NCBI RefSeq assembly: GCF_019320115.1
Contig: NC_089588.1
Span: forward strand, 118,062,803-118,126,802
Length of the DNA stretch: 64,000 nucleotides
Source of the DNA: Miscanthus floridulus
Taxonomy: Eukaryota > Streptophyta > Magnoliopsida > Poales > Poaceae
Reading direction: 5' to 3'
The notes below the pieces were generated by a model. The model saw nothing but the letters and a program-made list of their open reading frames with translations. It was not told the origin of the DNA and made no database searches. Below are positions 1-11,934 of the stretch, one piece after another (position 1 is the first letter of the stretch; every line of letters begins with the position of its first letter). A program made the translations under genes and the position numbers.

Positions 1-19
1 TTAAACAAGATTTACTACG

Positions 20-110
20 CATGATCTTTGACGATTGGTTTTTCGTCATGTAGTATCAGAATTCATGATGACAATAGGTCGTCATAGATCCTAAGATTTC
101 TTGTAGTATG
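20..110. mobile_element. Remnant of another CACTA-like terminus
   Basis: The stretch ends in AGATTTCTTGTAGTATG, which read in reverse resembles a CACTACAAGAAATC-type CACTA terminus with one changed base. It is preceded by inverted GTCGTCAT and ATGATGAC motifs typical of CACTA subterminal DNA. The other end is not in the window. It is a short nested scrap and the call is weak. Confidence 0.3.
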
Positions 111-268
111 TTTGGATAAACAAAAGTTAAATTAGTTCATCAAAATCACGCCTTGCTCGTCCTCGCTGGAGCACGCGCCATCCTCGTCCCCGGTGGCTTA
201 CGTGATCTTAGAATTAAAATTTTCATGAAATGAAAAACTTAGAAAATAGTTAGAAAATTGTAGAAAAT

Positions 269-497
269 CCGTACTAGTTGAACTTGCGGACCGTGTTCAT
301 CTCGGCGAGCATGTTCTCTGCCGAGCGGTAACGGACGTCAAGGAGGAGCTTTGATTCTACGAGGGAGAGCGACAACGGTCGTGGAAGACCGTGTTCCCTT
401 TCTCGTAGAATCGGAGCTCTTCCTTGGCCAAGTACGGTGTCGTCCGGTGGAGAAATGCTCGCCGAGATGATCACGTAAGCAAGGTCAACTAGTACGG
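269..497. repeat. 229-bp foldback unit, copy 1 of 3 in element L
   Basis: The unit runs from CCGTACTAGTTGA to TCAACTAGTACGG and folds on itself: GATTCTACGAGGGAGAGCG in one half faces the reverse of CCCTTTCTCGTAGAATC in the other. The 66-codon open frame inside it comes from the palindrome and is not treated as a gene. The unit lies between the element end and its first gene. Confidence 0.8.
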
Positions 498-751
498 ATG
501 GTTATTTATTGAAACATGTTTTTGAGCTATAATTTGATGGATATTTGATAACTTCAGACCTACAAATATCATCTACAAATGTTACTATCATCGGCAACCT
601 AAACGCCCACGAGCTCGCCGATATCGAGCAGGTCACTTAGAATTATTTTTTCCATGAAATGAAATACTTAGAAATCATGCCTTTTATTTTTTAGAATTAA
701 ATTTTCCATGAAATGAAAAACTTAGAAAATAGTTAGAAAATTGTAGAAAAT

Positions 752-980
752 CCGTACTAGTTGAACTTGCGGACCGTGTTCAGGTCGGCGAGCATGTTCT
801 CTGCCGAGCGGTAACGGACGTCAAGGAGGAGCTTTGATTCTACGAGGGAGAGCGGCAACGGTCGTGGAAGACCGTGTTCTCTTTCTCGTAGAATCGGAGC
901 TCTTCCTTGGCCAAGTACGGTGCCGTCCGGTGGAGAAATGCTCGCCGAGTTGATCACGTAAGCAAGGTCAACTAGTACGG
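752..980. repeat. 229-bp foldback unit, copy 2 in element L
   Basis: Same length and near-identical sequence to the copy at 269-497, spaced 483 bp from it. The intervening AT-rich DNA is also repeated, so the true tandem period is about 480 bp. Confidence 0.8.
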
Positions 981-1230
981 ATGGTTATTTATTGAAACAT
1001 GTTTTAGAGCTATAATTTGATGGATATTTGATAACTTCAGACCTATAAATGTCATCTACAAATGTTACTATCCTCGGCAACCTAAACGTCCGTGAGCTCG
1101 CCGATATCGAGCAGGTCACTTAGAATTATTTTTTCCATGAAATGAACTACTTAGAAATCATGCCTTTTTTTAAAATTAAATTTTCCATGAAATGAAAAAC
1201 TTAGTAAATAGTTAGAAAATTATAGAAAAT

Positions 1231-1459
1231 CCGTACTAGTTGAACTTGCGGACCGTGTTCAGCTCGGCCAACATGTTCTCTGCCGAGCGGTAACGGACGT
1301 CAAGGATGAACTTTGATTCTACGAGGGAGAGCGGCAACGGTCGTGGAAGACCGTGTTCCCTTTCTCGTAGAATCGGAGCTCTTCCTTGGCCAAGTACGGT
1401 GCCGTCTGGTGGAGAAATACTGGCCGAGATGATCACGTAAGCAAGATCAACTAGTACGG
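1231..1459. repeat. 229-bp foldback unit, copy 3 in element L
   Basis: Third unit, again exactly 229 bp, 479 bp after the second. It lies about 110 bp upstream of the start codon of the small GRF-finger gene, so it may also act as promoter-proximal DNA. Confidence 0.8.
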
Positions 1460-1566
1460 ATGGTTATTTATTGAAACATGTGAAATCCGTAATAGTTTTA
1501 TTTATATATATCATTTTAGAAAATATGAAATTTACACTAGTTTGCAAAAATAAGTATAGAAAGTAG

Positions 1567-2051
1567 ATGCCAACTGGTACCGGATTCTCAGCCTCTCGTT
1601 CGGTTGCGAATCGACTGAGGCCAGAACTCCCTCTCATTATCTGCGGCAAGTGTAAGCAGAAGATTTTGATGGAGTACCAAGTCAAGAGACAGGGACCCAA
1701 TGTGAGTTTCTTACGCATTTTATAATTATGGCTAATTGACCTGCTTTTCTTGAATATTTTTGACTAAATATTTTTTGGCTTTAATTTCAGTGGGAGGGCA
1801 ATGGATGCGATGGTTGGTACTGGGAGGAAGATTATGCTACATATGTGCAGAATTTGGGTGCGCTTGAGGTAGCGGCGGCTGCTGATGAGTCAGTGAGCCA
1901 GCAGGAGAAGCTTATTGATATTCAACAGAAGAATGATTTGTCTGTTTTAGTTGCGTACGATCACGAAATAATTATGTTACTGAAGTGCATTGTAGTTTTA
2001 GTTTGTTTAGTGATAGTTGGGATTGCTTACGTTGTAGCCAGGCTTAGTTAA
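1567..2051 (+). pseudogene. GRF zinc-finger / transmembrane small protein (element L copy)
   Basis: Two exons are visible: 1567-1701 (45 codons, starting MPTGTGF) and 1791-2051. The donor is AAT|GTGAGT and the acceptor TTTCAG|TGGGAG. The protein has half of a GRF-type zinc finger (CGKCKQK), then WEGNGCDGWYWEED. A C-terminal hydrophobic segment near the last 25 residues (CIVVLVCLVIVGIAYVV) is a likely membrane anchor. Compared with the copy at 30132-30667, the end of exon 1 lacks about 11 codons, including the FYKC motif that supplies a zinc-binding cysteine. The finger is therefore probably not functional here. GRF fingers bind single-stranded nucleic acid in other proteins; a role in transposition is inference. 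The gene sits directly before the transposase, as in the other copy. Confidence 0.6.
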
Positions 2052-2142
2052 TTAATCAACCGTGTGTGTGTGTCATTTATGTTGTGTAATAAAATACTTA
2101 ATTATGTTCAAGGTTTTCATAATTTATCGTGTAATACAGATT

Positions 2143-4088
2143 ATGTCACGCCATTGGATGTACAATGCCGATCGCCGCTCACAAGACTTTATTGAGGGCT
2201 TGCACTATTTCTTAGGTGTGGCCGAGGCAAATAAGCGGGATGATTTCATGTGCTGTCCATGTGCCCTATGTAAGAATTTAAAGGAATATTTAAGCTCAAT
2301 GAGTCTTCATTCACATTTGCTTAAGTCAGGTTTCATATCAAACTATATATGTTGGACTAAGCATGGAGAAAGCGGGGTCATGATGGAAGAAGGTGAAGGA
2401 GAAGATTTAGACATTGATGACATTATTGCTCAGTATGGTGCCTTTGATGATACTACAATGGAGGAGATGAAGAAGAGGTAGCGGTAGAAGATGATCTCGG
2501 TGATGCTCTTGGCGATGCCATTAGTGATGCACAATAAGAATTGGAAAGTGAAAAAGAGAAAGTTAAGTTCGAGCGCATGCTTGAGGATCATAGGAAGTTG
2601 CTATACCCGACGGCCGAAGAGGGGCAAAAAAAAGCTGGATACAACACTGGAATTGCTACAGTGGAAGGCAAAGAATGGTATATCCAACAAGGCATTTGGG
2701 AATTTATTGAACCTCATAAAGAAGATGCTTCCGAAGCCAAATGAATTGCCCACCACTACGTACGAAGCAAAAAAGGTTGTCTGCCCATTGGGATTAAAAA
2801 TCCAGAAGATACATGCATGTCCTAATGACTGCATCCTCTACCATGGCAATAAATACGAGAATTTGAATGAATGCCCGGTATGTAAAGCATCGCGGTATAA
2901 GATCAGGCGCGATGATCCTGGTGACGTCGAGGGTGAACAACGTCCTAGAAAGAAAATCCCTGCCAAGGTTATGTGGTATGCTCCTATAATACCACGCTTA
3001 AAACGTTTGTTTAGAAATAAAGACCATGCAAAGTTATTGCGGTGGCATAAAGAAGACCGTAAGGTAGACAATATGCTGAGACACCCAGCTGATGGGTCCC
3101 AGTGGAGAGCGATAGACAGGGAATTTCCAGAGTTTGTAAATGAGGCTAGAAAATTAAGGTTCGCCTTAAGTACAGATAGTATGAATCCTTTTGGGGAGCA
3201 GAGCATTAGTCATAGCACTTGGCCAGTTACTCTATGTATCTACAACCTTCCTCCATGGATATGCATGAAGCGGAAGTTCATTATGATGCCGATCCTCATC
3301 CAAGGTCCGAGGCAACCTGGCAACGACATTGATGTCTATCTGAAACCATTAGTTGAAGAACTTCTAGTTTTATGGAACAAACTAGGTGTACGTGTCTGGG
3401 ATGAGTACAAACAAGAACACTTTGACCTACGAGCAATGTTGTTCGTAACAATCAATGATTGGCCTGCTTTAAGTAATCTTTCAGGTCAGACAAACAAAGG
3501 ATATAATGCATGCACATATTGTTTTGATGACCTTGACAGTATATATTTGAAAAGATGTCGAAAGGTCGTGTACCTTGGCCATCGTCGATTCCTTCCTTTG
3601 AATCACCAAGTAAGAAAGAAAGGTAAGCATTTTAAAGGTAAGCCAGACCACCGGAAGAAGCCTCATAACCGAACCGAGGAGATGTACTCGCAATGGTCAA
3701 GGATGTGAAAGTAGTATTTGGAAAGGGACAAGGCAACGAATCTGTTCCCAAAGATGCTAAGGGGCATGCACCCATGTAGAAGAAGAAGTCTATCTTTTGG
3801 GAGCTACCCTATTGGCAAGTCCTAGAGGTCCGCAACGCAATCGATGTGATACACCTGACAAAGAATCTTTGTGTGAACCTGTTAGGATTCATGGGTGTGT
3901 ACGAGAAGCCAAAGGATTCACTTGAAGAACGCCAGGACTTGCAGGGCATGAAAGAACGAGACAATCTTCATCCAGAGGAGACAGATGATGGATGTTATTA
4001 CTTAAATCCTGCTAGCTACACGCTTAGCAAAGAAGAGATGGACAGCATGTTCGAATGTCTAAGCAGCATCAAGGTCCCATCGAGATTC
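2143..4088 (+). pseudogene. TNP2-like CACTA transposase, 5' part, broken (element L)
   Basis: The start ATGTCACGCCATTGG gives MSRHWMYNADRRSQ, the Transpos_assoc N-terminal domain with its CCPCALCKN cysteine cluster. The Transposase_21 core follows in a long open stretch at 2630-3708, including STDSMNPFGEQS, RKFIMMPILIQGP and NDWPALSNLSGQ. The reading is broken by a frameshift near 2465, a TAA near 2536, a frame change near 2630, another near 3690, and a TAG near 3777. It then runs on as ELPYWQVLEVRNAIDV and HLTKNLCVNLLGFMGVY. Homology stops after the motif SSIKVPS at about 4085, where the tandem array begins. The DUF4218 and DUF4216 regions seen in the other copy are missing. It cannot make active transposase. 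Confidence 0.85.
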
Positions 4089-4089
4089 T

Positions 4090-7000
4090 CATCCAATATC
4101 TACAATCCTTATATAGGCCATTTTTTCATTTGAAAAAGCTTGAACAAAATGTAGTTCAAATTTCACAAGTGTGTGACATAGTTTTAGAAAGTCTATATGA
4201 GATTCAAGAAGTTGTGACTAGTGTTTGATAAAAATTTCTCAAATGGGAAAATGAGCTATGTAACAATTGTAGATCTTGCTGAGATGATCAAACTTGGTAT
4301 TAAGAGTTTTTTCATCTGAGGTCATTTAGTGTCTTATTTGAGCAAGTTTGACCAAGTCAAATTTGGTCAAATGAAAAAACAACACTTTGACTCTAGTATT
4401 ATGAACTCTAAATGACTTCAAATTGAAAAGTTTTGAATACCAAGTTTGTTAAACTCAAAAAGATCTACAATTGTTGTTTTGGTCAACTTTCCATTTGAGA
4501 AAGTTTGGACGGTTCAAATTTATGATTTTTAAATTTCGACGCCTACAAACTAGTTTTCGGAACCCTAGATTGTCTCAAATTGAAAAGTTTTGAATACCAA
4601 GTTTGTTAAGCTCATCAATATCTACAATACTTATATAGGCCATTTTTTCATTTGTGAAAGCTTGAACAAAATGTAGTTCAAATTTCACAAGTGTGTGACA
4701 TAGTTTTAGAAAGTCTATATGAGATTTAAGAAGTTGTGACTAGTGTTTGATAAAAATTTCTCAAATGGGAAAATGAGCTATGTAACAATTGTAGATCTTG
4801 CTAAGATGATCAAACTTGGTATTCAGAGTTTTTTTCATCTGAGGTCATTTAGTGTCTCATTTGAGCAAGTTTGACCAAGTCAAATTTGGTCAAATAAAAA
4901 AACAACACTTTGACTCTAGTATTATGAACTCTAAATGACTTCAAATTGAAAAGTTTTGAATACCAAGTTTGTTAAACTCAAAAAGATCTACAATTGTTGT
5001 TTTGGTCAACTTTCAATTTGAGAACGTTTGGATGGTTCAAATTTGTGATTTTTAAATTTCGACGCCTACAAACTAGTTTTCGGAACCCTAGATTGTCTCA
5101 AATTGAAAAGTTTTGAATACCAAGTTTGTTAAGCTCATCAATATATACAATCCTTATATAGGCCATTTTTTCATTTGAGAAAGCTTGAACAAAATGTAGT
5201 TCAAATTTCACAAGTGTGTGACATAGTTTTAGAAAGTCTATATGAGATTCAAGAAGTTGTGACTAGTGTTTGATAAAAATTTCTCAAATGGGAAAATGAG
5301 CTATGTAACAATTGTAGATCTTGCTGAGATGATCAAACTTGGTATTAAGAGTTTTTTCATCTGAGGTCATTTAGTGTCTTATTTGAGCAAGTTTGACCAA
5401 GTCAAATTTGGTCAAATGAAAAAACAACACTTTGACTCTAGTATTATGAACTCTAAATGACTTCAAATTGAAAAGTTTTGAATACCAAGTTTGTTAAACT
5501 CAAAAAGATCTACAATTGTTGTTTTGGTCAACTTTCCATTTGAGAAAGTTTGGACGGTTCAAATTTATGATTTTTAAATTTCGACGCCTACAAACTAGTT
5601 TTCGGAACCCTAGATTGTCTCAAATTGAAAAGTTTTGAATACCAAGTTTGTTAAGCTCATCAATATCTACAATACTTATATAGGCCATTTTTTCATTTGT
5701 GAAAGCTTGAACAAAGTGTAGTTCAAATTTCACAAGTGTGTGACATAGTTTTAGAAAGTCTATATGAGATTTAAGAAGTTGTGACTAGTGTTTGATAAAA
5801 ATTTCTCAAATGGGAAAATGAGCTATGTAACAATTGTAGATCTTGCTAAGATGATCAAACTTGGTATTCAGAGTTTTTTTCATCTGAGGTCATTTAGTGT
5901 CTCATTTGAGCAAGTTTGACCAAGTCAAATTTGGTCAAATAAAAAAACAACACTTTGACTCTAGTATTATGAACTCTAAATGACTTCAAATTGAAAAGTT
6001 TTGAATACCAAGTTTGTTAAACTCAAAAAGATCTACAATTGTTGTTTTGGTCAACTTTCAATTTGAGAACGTTTGGATGGTTCAAATTTGTGATTTTTAA
6101 ATTTCGACGCCTACAAACTAGTTTTCGGAACCCTAGATTGTCTCAAATTGAAAAGTTTTGAATACCAAGTTTGTTAAGCTCATCAATATATACAATCCTT
6201 ATATAGGCCATTTTTTCATTTGAGAAAGCTTGAACAAAATGTAGTTCAAATTTCACAAGTGTGTGACATAGTTTTAGAAAGTCTATATGAGATTCAAGAA
6301 GTTGTGACTAGTGTTTGATAAAAATTTCTCAAATGGGAAAATGAGCTATGTAACAATTGTAGATCTTGCTGAGATGATCAAACTTGGTATTAAGAGTTTT
6401 TTCATCTGAGGTCATTTAGTGTCTTATTTGAGCAAGTTTGACCAAGTCAAATTTGGTCAAATGAAAAAACAACACTTTGACTCTAGTATTATGAACTCTA
6501 AATGACTTCAAATTGAAAAGTTTTGAATACCAAGTTTGTTAAACTCAAAAAGATCTACAATTGTTGTTTTGGTCAACTTTCCATTTGAGAAAGTTTGGAC
6601 GGTTCAAATTTATGATTTTTAAATTTCGACGCCTACAAACTAGTTTTCGGAACCCTAGATTGTCTCAAATTGAAAAGTTTTGAATACCAAGTTTGTTAAG
6701 CTCATCAATATCTACAATACTTATATAGGCCATTTTTTCATTTGTGAAAGCTTGAACAAAATGTAGTTCAAATTTCACAAGTGTGTGACATAGTTTTAGA
6801 AAGTCTATATGAGATTTAAGAAGTTGTGACTAGTGTTTGATAAAAATTTCTCAAATGGGAAAATGAGCTATGTAACAATTGTAGATCTTGCTCAGATGAT
6901 CAAACTTGGTATTCAGAGTTTTTTTCATCTGAGGTCATTTAGTGTCTCATTTGAGCAAGTTTGACCAAGTCAAATTTGGTCAAATAAAAAAACAACACTT

Positions 7001-8832
7001 TGACTCTAGTATTATGAACTCTAAATGACTTCAAATTGAAAAGTTTTGAATACCAAGTTTGTTAAACTCAAAAAGATCTACAATTGTTGTTTTGGTCAAC
7101 TTTCAATTTGAGAACGTTTGGATGGTTCAAATTTGTGATTTTTAAATTTCGACGCCTACAAACTAGTTTTCGGAACCCTAGATTGTCTCAAATTGAAAAG
7201 TTTTGAATACCAAGTTTGTTAAGCTCATCAATATATACAATCCTTATATAGGCCATTTTTTCATTTGAGAAAGCTTGAACAAAATGTAGTTCAAATTTCA
7301 CAAGTGTGTGACATAGTTTTAGAAAGTCTATATGAGATTCAAGAAGTTGTGACTAGTGTTTGATAAAAATTTCTCAAATGGGAAAATGAGCTATGTAACA
7401 ATTGTAGATCTTGCTGAGATGATCAAACTTGGTATTAAGAGTTTTTTCATCTGAGGTCATTTAGTGTCTTATTTGAGCAAGTTTGACCAAGTCAAATTTG
7501 GTCAAATGAAAAAACAACACTTTGACTCTAGTATTATGAACTCTAAATGACTTCAAATTGAAAAGTTTTGAATACCAAGTTTGTTAACTCAAAAAGATCT
7601 ACAATTGTTGTTTTGGTCAACTTTCCATTTGAGAAAGTTTGGATGGTTCAAATTTATGATTTTTAAATTTCGACGCCTACAAACTAGTTTTCGGAACCCT
7701 AGATTGTCTCAAATTGAAAAGTTTTGAATACCAAGTTTGTTAAGCTCATCAATATCTACAATACTTATATAGGCTATTTTTTCATTTGTGAAAGCTTGAA
7801 CAAAATGTAGTTCAAATTTCACAAGTGTGTGACATAGTTTTAGAAAGTCTATATGAGATTTAAGAAGTTGTGACTAGTGTTTGATAAAAATTTCTCAAAT
7901 GGGAAAATGAGCTATGTAACAATTGTAGATCTTGCTGAGATGATCAAACTTGGTATTCAGAGTTTTTTTCATCTGAGGTCATTTAGTGTCTCATTTGAGC
8001 AAGTTTGACCAAGTCAAATTTGGTCAAATAAAAAAACAACACTTGGACTCTAGTATTATGAACTCTAAATGACTTCAAATTGAAAAGTTTTGAATACCAA
8101 GTTTGTTAAACTCAAAAAGATCTACAATTGTTGTTTTGGTCAACTTTCAATTTGAGAACGTTTGGATGGTTCAAATTTGTGATTTTTAAATTTCGACGCC
8201 TACAAACTAGTTTTCGGAACCCTAGATTGTCTCAAATTGAAAAGTTTTGAATACCAAGTTTGTTAAGCTCATCAATATATACAATCCTTATATAGGCCAT
8301 TTTTTCATTTGAGAAAGCTTGAACAAAATGTAGTTCAAATTTCACAAGTGTGTGACATAGTTTTAGAAAGTCTATATGAGATTCAAGAAGTTGTGACTAG
8401 TGTTTGATAAAAATTTCTCAAATGGGAAAATAAGCTATATAACAATTGTAGATCTTGCTAAGATGATCAAACTTGGTATTCAGAGTTTTTTCATCTAAGG
8501 TCATTTAGTGTCTCATTTGAGCAAGTTTGACCAAGTCAAATTTGGTCAAATGAAAAAACAACACTTTGACTCTAGTATTATGAACTCTAAATGACTTCAA
8601 ATTGAAAAGTTTTGAATACCAAGTTTGTTAAACTCAAAAAGATCTACAATTGTTGTTTTGGTCAACTTTCCATTTGAGAAAGTTTGGACGGTTCAAATTT
8701 GTGATTTTTAAATTTCGACGCCTACAAACTAGTTTTCGGAACCCTAGATTGTCTCAAATTGAAAAGTTTTGAATACCGAGTTTGTTAAGCTCATCAATAT
8801 ATACAATCCTTATATAGGTCATTTTTCATTTG
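4090..8832. repeat. Satellite-like tandem array, nine ~522-bp units in ~1045-bp dimers
   Basis: The landmark ATATAGGCCA (or a close variant) recurs at 4111, 4633, 5156, 5678, 6201, 6723, 7246, 7767, 8290 and 8812, giving nine intervals of 521-523 bp. Two unit types alternate. One has CATTTGAGAAAGC and ATTAAGAG; the other has CATTTGTGAAAGC and ATTCAGAG. The higher-order period is therefore about 1045 bp. The last unit mixes both types. Each unit contains a shorter repeat (AAAAGTTTTGAATACCAAG) twice, about 160 bp apart. The array is AT-rich and non-coding. It lies exactly where the 3' part of the transposase should be. Confidence 0.95.
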
Positions 8833-9230
8833 AAAAAGTTGTAAAACAAAAAATACTACATTTTCTTTATTTTTATAGGTTCAACAAAAATTTCCTGTCA
8901 ATTTTGGTCAAAAACCGAGACAAAATTGAAACATTGATGTTACAATAATGTGATAATAAATTTCCTATCAAATAATATTAGTTTTATTAATTTTAAGTTA
9001 CAAATATATTTTTGCATTAATAAAATACTTAGTATTAGTAACATTTATATTCTATATTCATAAAAGAAATTAAAAACTTTAGGTTACAAAATTTTCCTAT
9101 TTACAATAAATAATTAGTTAATCAATAGTATTTTTTAAAATAAATATTGCAAAGTATTGAAGTTGCTATGGAATTAATTGATTAACCTAGTATTAAACAA
9201 AATCAAAATCCCAGGCCTTTCCAATTACGC
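8833..9230. other. AT-rich 3' flank of the lost transposase end
   Basis: No gene is visible. Segments such as AAATTTCCTATC and TTTTTGCATTAA occur in the same order in the reverse complement of 26280-26600, the 3' flank of the transposase in element R. The satellite-like array therefore replaced coding sequence between two still recognisable flanks. Confidence 0.55.
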
Positions 9231-9259
9231 TGGTGGGTTGCCAAAATTTTCAGGCCTTC

Positions 9260-9385
9260 AGTCTCGGCCCAGACCAAGAACCGGGACTAAAGGGTGGGCG
9301 GCAATTTCGGTGCCCTCCTAAAAATACCTTTAGTCCCGGCTGGTGTTACCAGCCGGGATAAAGGGTCCCAGCCTATATATATCGA
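9260..9385 (+). promoter_or_regulatory. Central palindrome block and TATA box of element L
   Basis: ACCGGGACTAAAGG and CCTTTAGTCCCGGCTGGT inverted motifs are followed by CCTATATATATCG (9372-9384), a likely TATA box. GC-rich transcribed-looking DNA follows at 9420-9620. The same arrangement precedes the Transposase_24-Ulp1 gene of the other copy. It is probably the promoter of the downstream gene, with motifs like those at the element ends. Confidence 0.5.
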
Positions 9386-10267
9386 ACGTCTGTTCTGTTC
9401 ATCTTCGATATCGCCTCCGTCGCTCAGCCCCGCTTGGCCGCGCCATCCGCCGTCGTCGAGCTCGTCTCTGTCGCGCCGCCGTCGTCTACCCCCGCCCGGC
9501 CGCACCATTCTCCCGGCCCGCAACGCCGCATCCCGTCTCCGCCGCCGCACCCGACCCCACCCCTCCGTCGCCGACGCTTCCCGCGTTGCCCACCGTACGG
9601 CCTCCGTCGAGTACTCTTGATCTGTGCATGCTCTCGATTGGCCATGTTTTTTAGATTTTTTTTATAAAGTCTCGGCTGTATGTTAGATTAAAATGTATTA
9701 AATTTTAATTAGTAGTTTATTGTTAGTTTTTTAGTTATTTTTTAGATAGTTTTTGATATATTAGATTAAATGTATTAAAATTTTAATTAGTATTTTATTT
9801 AGATAGTTTTTTATTATAGTTTTTGATATATGTTAGATTAAAATGTATTATCTATTACTAGTTTATCTAATTTCATGTTAGATTATTTAATTGGATTTAG
9901 TAATTATATATTCTATCTCTCTATATATTTATATCTAGAGAGAGATTCTATATGTATACATATGTACTTAATTATTTCTATATGTATTATACATGTACTT
10001 ATTTTCATGTGTTGAGAGAGAGAAAATTGTATCTAGAGAGACATTCTATGTGTATCATATGCATATCTAGAGATATAGACATATGCACTTATTTCTATGT
10101 GTTGAGAGAGAGAGAAAATATATTGTATCATTCTATGTGTATATATATACATGTACTTATTTCCATGTTTTTGGATCGAAAGTGTTTTTGATTCGATTCC
10201 AAAGCCTATACCTTATTATTGTTTATCCTTATGAAATATTATGTGTTATTATATTTAATTGGATTTA
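9386..10267 (+). other. GC-rich leader then AT-rich DNA; Transposase_24 exons missing
   Basis: 9420-9620 is GC-rich with several overlapping open frames and no recognisable protein. 9650-10267 is AT-rich with imperfect repeats of TGTTAGATTA and CTAGAGAGA. In the other copy this interval holds the Transposase_24-like exons; here they have been deleted or have decayed beyond recognition. Confidence 0.4.
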
Positions 10268-11232
10268 GAGACCATCATTACTTCCGTGGCGATGATATCT
10301 TACATATTAGTTTCGAAGAATTGCATCAACTATTCCACTTGGACGCTCTGGACAAATCAATCATTAGCTCCTTTTGTTTGTAAGTGATTCTTACTTTTAT
10401 TTAATAAACTCACTTCCATGCGTACGTGTATATAATTATCCTCACATGTAACTTATATTTATATACAGATTCCAGATGTCAGAGCTCCAAAGAATACAAG
10501 ACACCAGTGTTGGCTTCATTGATCCTTATATCGTATTCAAAACCGGTATTATTGTCAAGGAGCGGTGGGTATCTGAAGCACAGGAGAATATCATGATGTT
10601 CTTCGTGAAGCAGCACGACAAGACAACAATACTTTTCCCGTACAACTTTGAGTAAGTGCTAATAATAATGTAGTCTACACATTTTATGTATTATCAATAC
10701 AACTTATATGCATGTACGTGTGTGTATAAACCAATGCAGGTTTCACTAGATACTCATTGTCATTGAGTTAAACTCAAGTCGGTTAGTAATCTTTGACTCG
10801 CTGAGAAAAGAGCGGGCATTATACCAAGATATGATAGACATTATCTAGGGGTAATTTCGATCTCTCGCGCACAACTATTATTGAATAGACTTTGCTATAA
10901 TTTATTAACGATCGTACATTATTGGTCGCACAGGGTTTGGAAAGAGTTTATTCGGCAACATCGCAAGAATTGCAAGGCACCACTTAATGTAGTTGAAATA
11001 CCAGTAAGTTGTACTATATACACTTCCCCACGTGTTTAATTACTATATCGTATTTCAATTTACGTGTGAGATGATGAGAATAATCTTCTTCTCGTACAGT
11101 GGTGTTTGCGGCAGGAACCAGGTAATAACTTGTGTGGATACTACATTTGTGAATTTATCACTGCGCACATAAGAAGAACTCCTAAAGATGTCCTCAGAGT
11201 ACGTATATATCAATTTTTTATTTATTTTTAAA

Positions 11233-11267
<35 letters not shown>

Positions 11268-11426
11268 TAAGACTTTTCCTTTTATTTCAAATGCAAGACT
11301 GAATGGTTGAAACGAAGGGTCATGCAAAAAGACCATCTGAAAGCAGTTCAAGAGTCAATAGCAGGATATCTTCTAGAAAAAGTGCTAAATCCCAACGGCG
11401 AGTTCTACTTTGATCCTAAGAAATAA
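10268..11426 (+). pseudogene. Ulp1-like cysteine peptidase (C48 family), broken, element L
   Basis: Six exon pieces can be read: the tail of one ending at 10379, then 10469-10651, 10740-10850, 10934-11003, 11100-11198 and 11298-11426. All have plant splice signals and most exon lengths equal those of element R. The peptide includes RGDDILHISFEELHQLFHL, FPYNFEFH, VIFDSLRK, WCLRQEPGNNLCGYYICEF and GEFYFDPKK then stop. The Ulp1 catalytic His, Asp (FDS), Gln and Cys (NLCGYY) positions are all recognisable. Two in-frame TAG codons break it: one replaces the Trp after the catalytic His (about 10747), and one is near the end of exon 10740-10850. Ulp1 peptidases cleave SUMO-like modifiers; whether this family does so is unknown. 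Confidence 0.85.
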
Positions 11427-11696
11427 ATAATGTAAATTAAATGTTTATTGATATCATTATTTTCGAGAACAAGATTATGAAAGTGTTGTATATATACATA
11501 TATATATCTATAATATATATAGGTTCATACTTTATTCGAATATAATAATGCTCGAGATGAGAATTAGATGTAATTATATGCGTGCGTGTATTTATATTAG
11601 CAGCATAGAATACGTACATAAAAATATATTATATATTAAACAAATACGTGTAACTGAACTGAAAACAAATTTAAAAAAAAAGAAAAAGAAAAGGAA

Positions 11697-11934
11697 CCTT
11701 TAGTCCCGGTTGGGGTTACCAACCAGGACTAAAGGGTGCGGCCACGTTTGCTCGGCTGGAGGGCCTTTAGTCCCGGTTGGTAACACTAACCGGGACTAAA
11801 GGTCCCTCTTTAGTCCCGGCTCGATGACCTGGGCCTAAAGGTGGCACCTTTAGTTCCGGGATCGTTGTCTCGGCGCGGTAACCGGGACTAAAGGCCGTTA
11901 CCGCCTGGGACAACAAGTCCATTCTGTAGTAGTG
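11697..11934. repeat. Right terminal palindromes and TIR of element L
   Basis: CCTTTAGTCCCGGTTGG and its reverse recur at 11697-11735, 11765-11803, 11809-11823 and 11880-11893 as the usual CACTA subterminal structure. The end is GTAGTAGTG at 11934, the reverse of CACTACTACAGAATGG. The flanking triplet is ATG. Confidence 0.75.

Larger units (their letters stand above)
1..11934 (+). mobile_element. CACTA element L, plus-oriented, left end not in window
   Basis: This is one decayed CACTA (En/Spm-type) transposon read on the plus strand. In order it holds three 229-bp foldback units, a GRF-finger/membrane gene, a TNP2 transposase, a satellite-like array that replaced the transposase 3' part, a central palindrome block with a TATA box, a Ulp1 peptidase gene, and terminal palindromes. 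It ends at 11934 with GTAGTAGTG, the reverse of a CACTACTACAG terminus. Every part has a counterpart in the same order in the complete element at 19784-32162. The AT-rich DNA at 8880-9170 also aligns by eye with the 3' flank of the other copy's transposase. The left terminus lies outside the window or was lost. The extent is inferred from the shared architecture. Confidence 0.75.

Noticed and set aside
274..1436. Three near-identical 66-codon frames, also at 31277-31477
   Set aside because: They lie wholly inside the 229-bp foldback units and exist because the palindrome is repeated; no start context, splicing or family supports a protein.
4090..8832. CRISPR-like regular repeat
   Set aside because: Units are about 522 bp and contiguous without unique spacers, in a plant nuclear context; this is a tandem satellite-like array.
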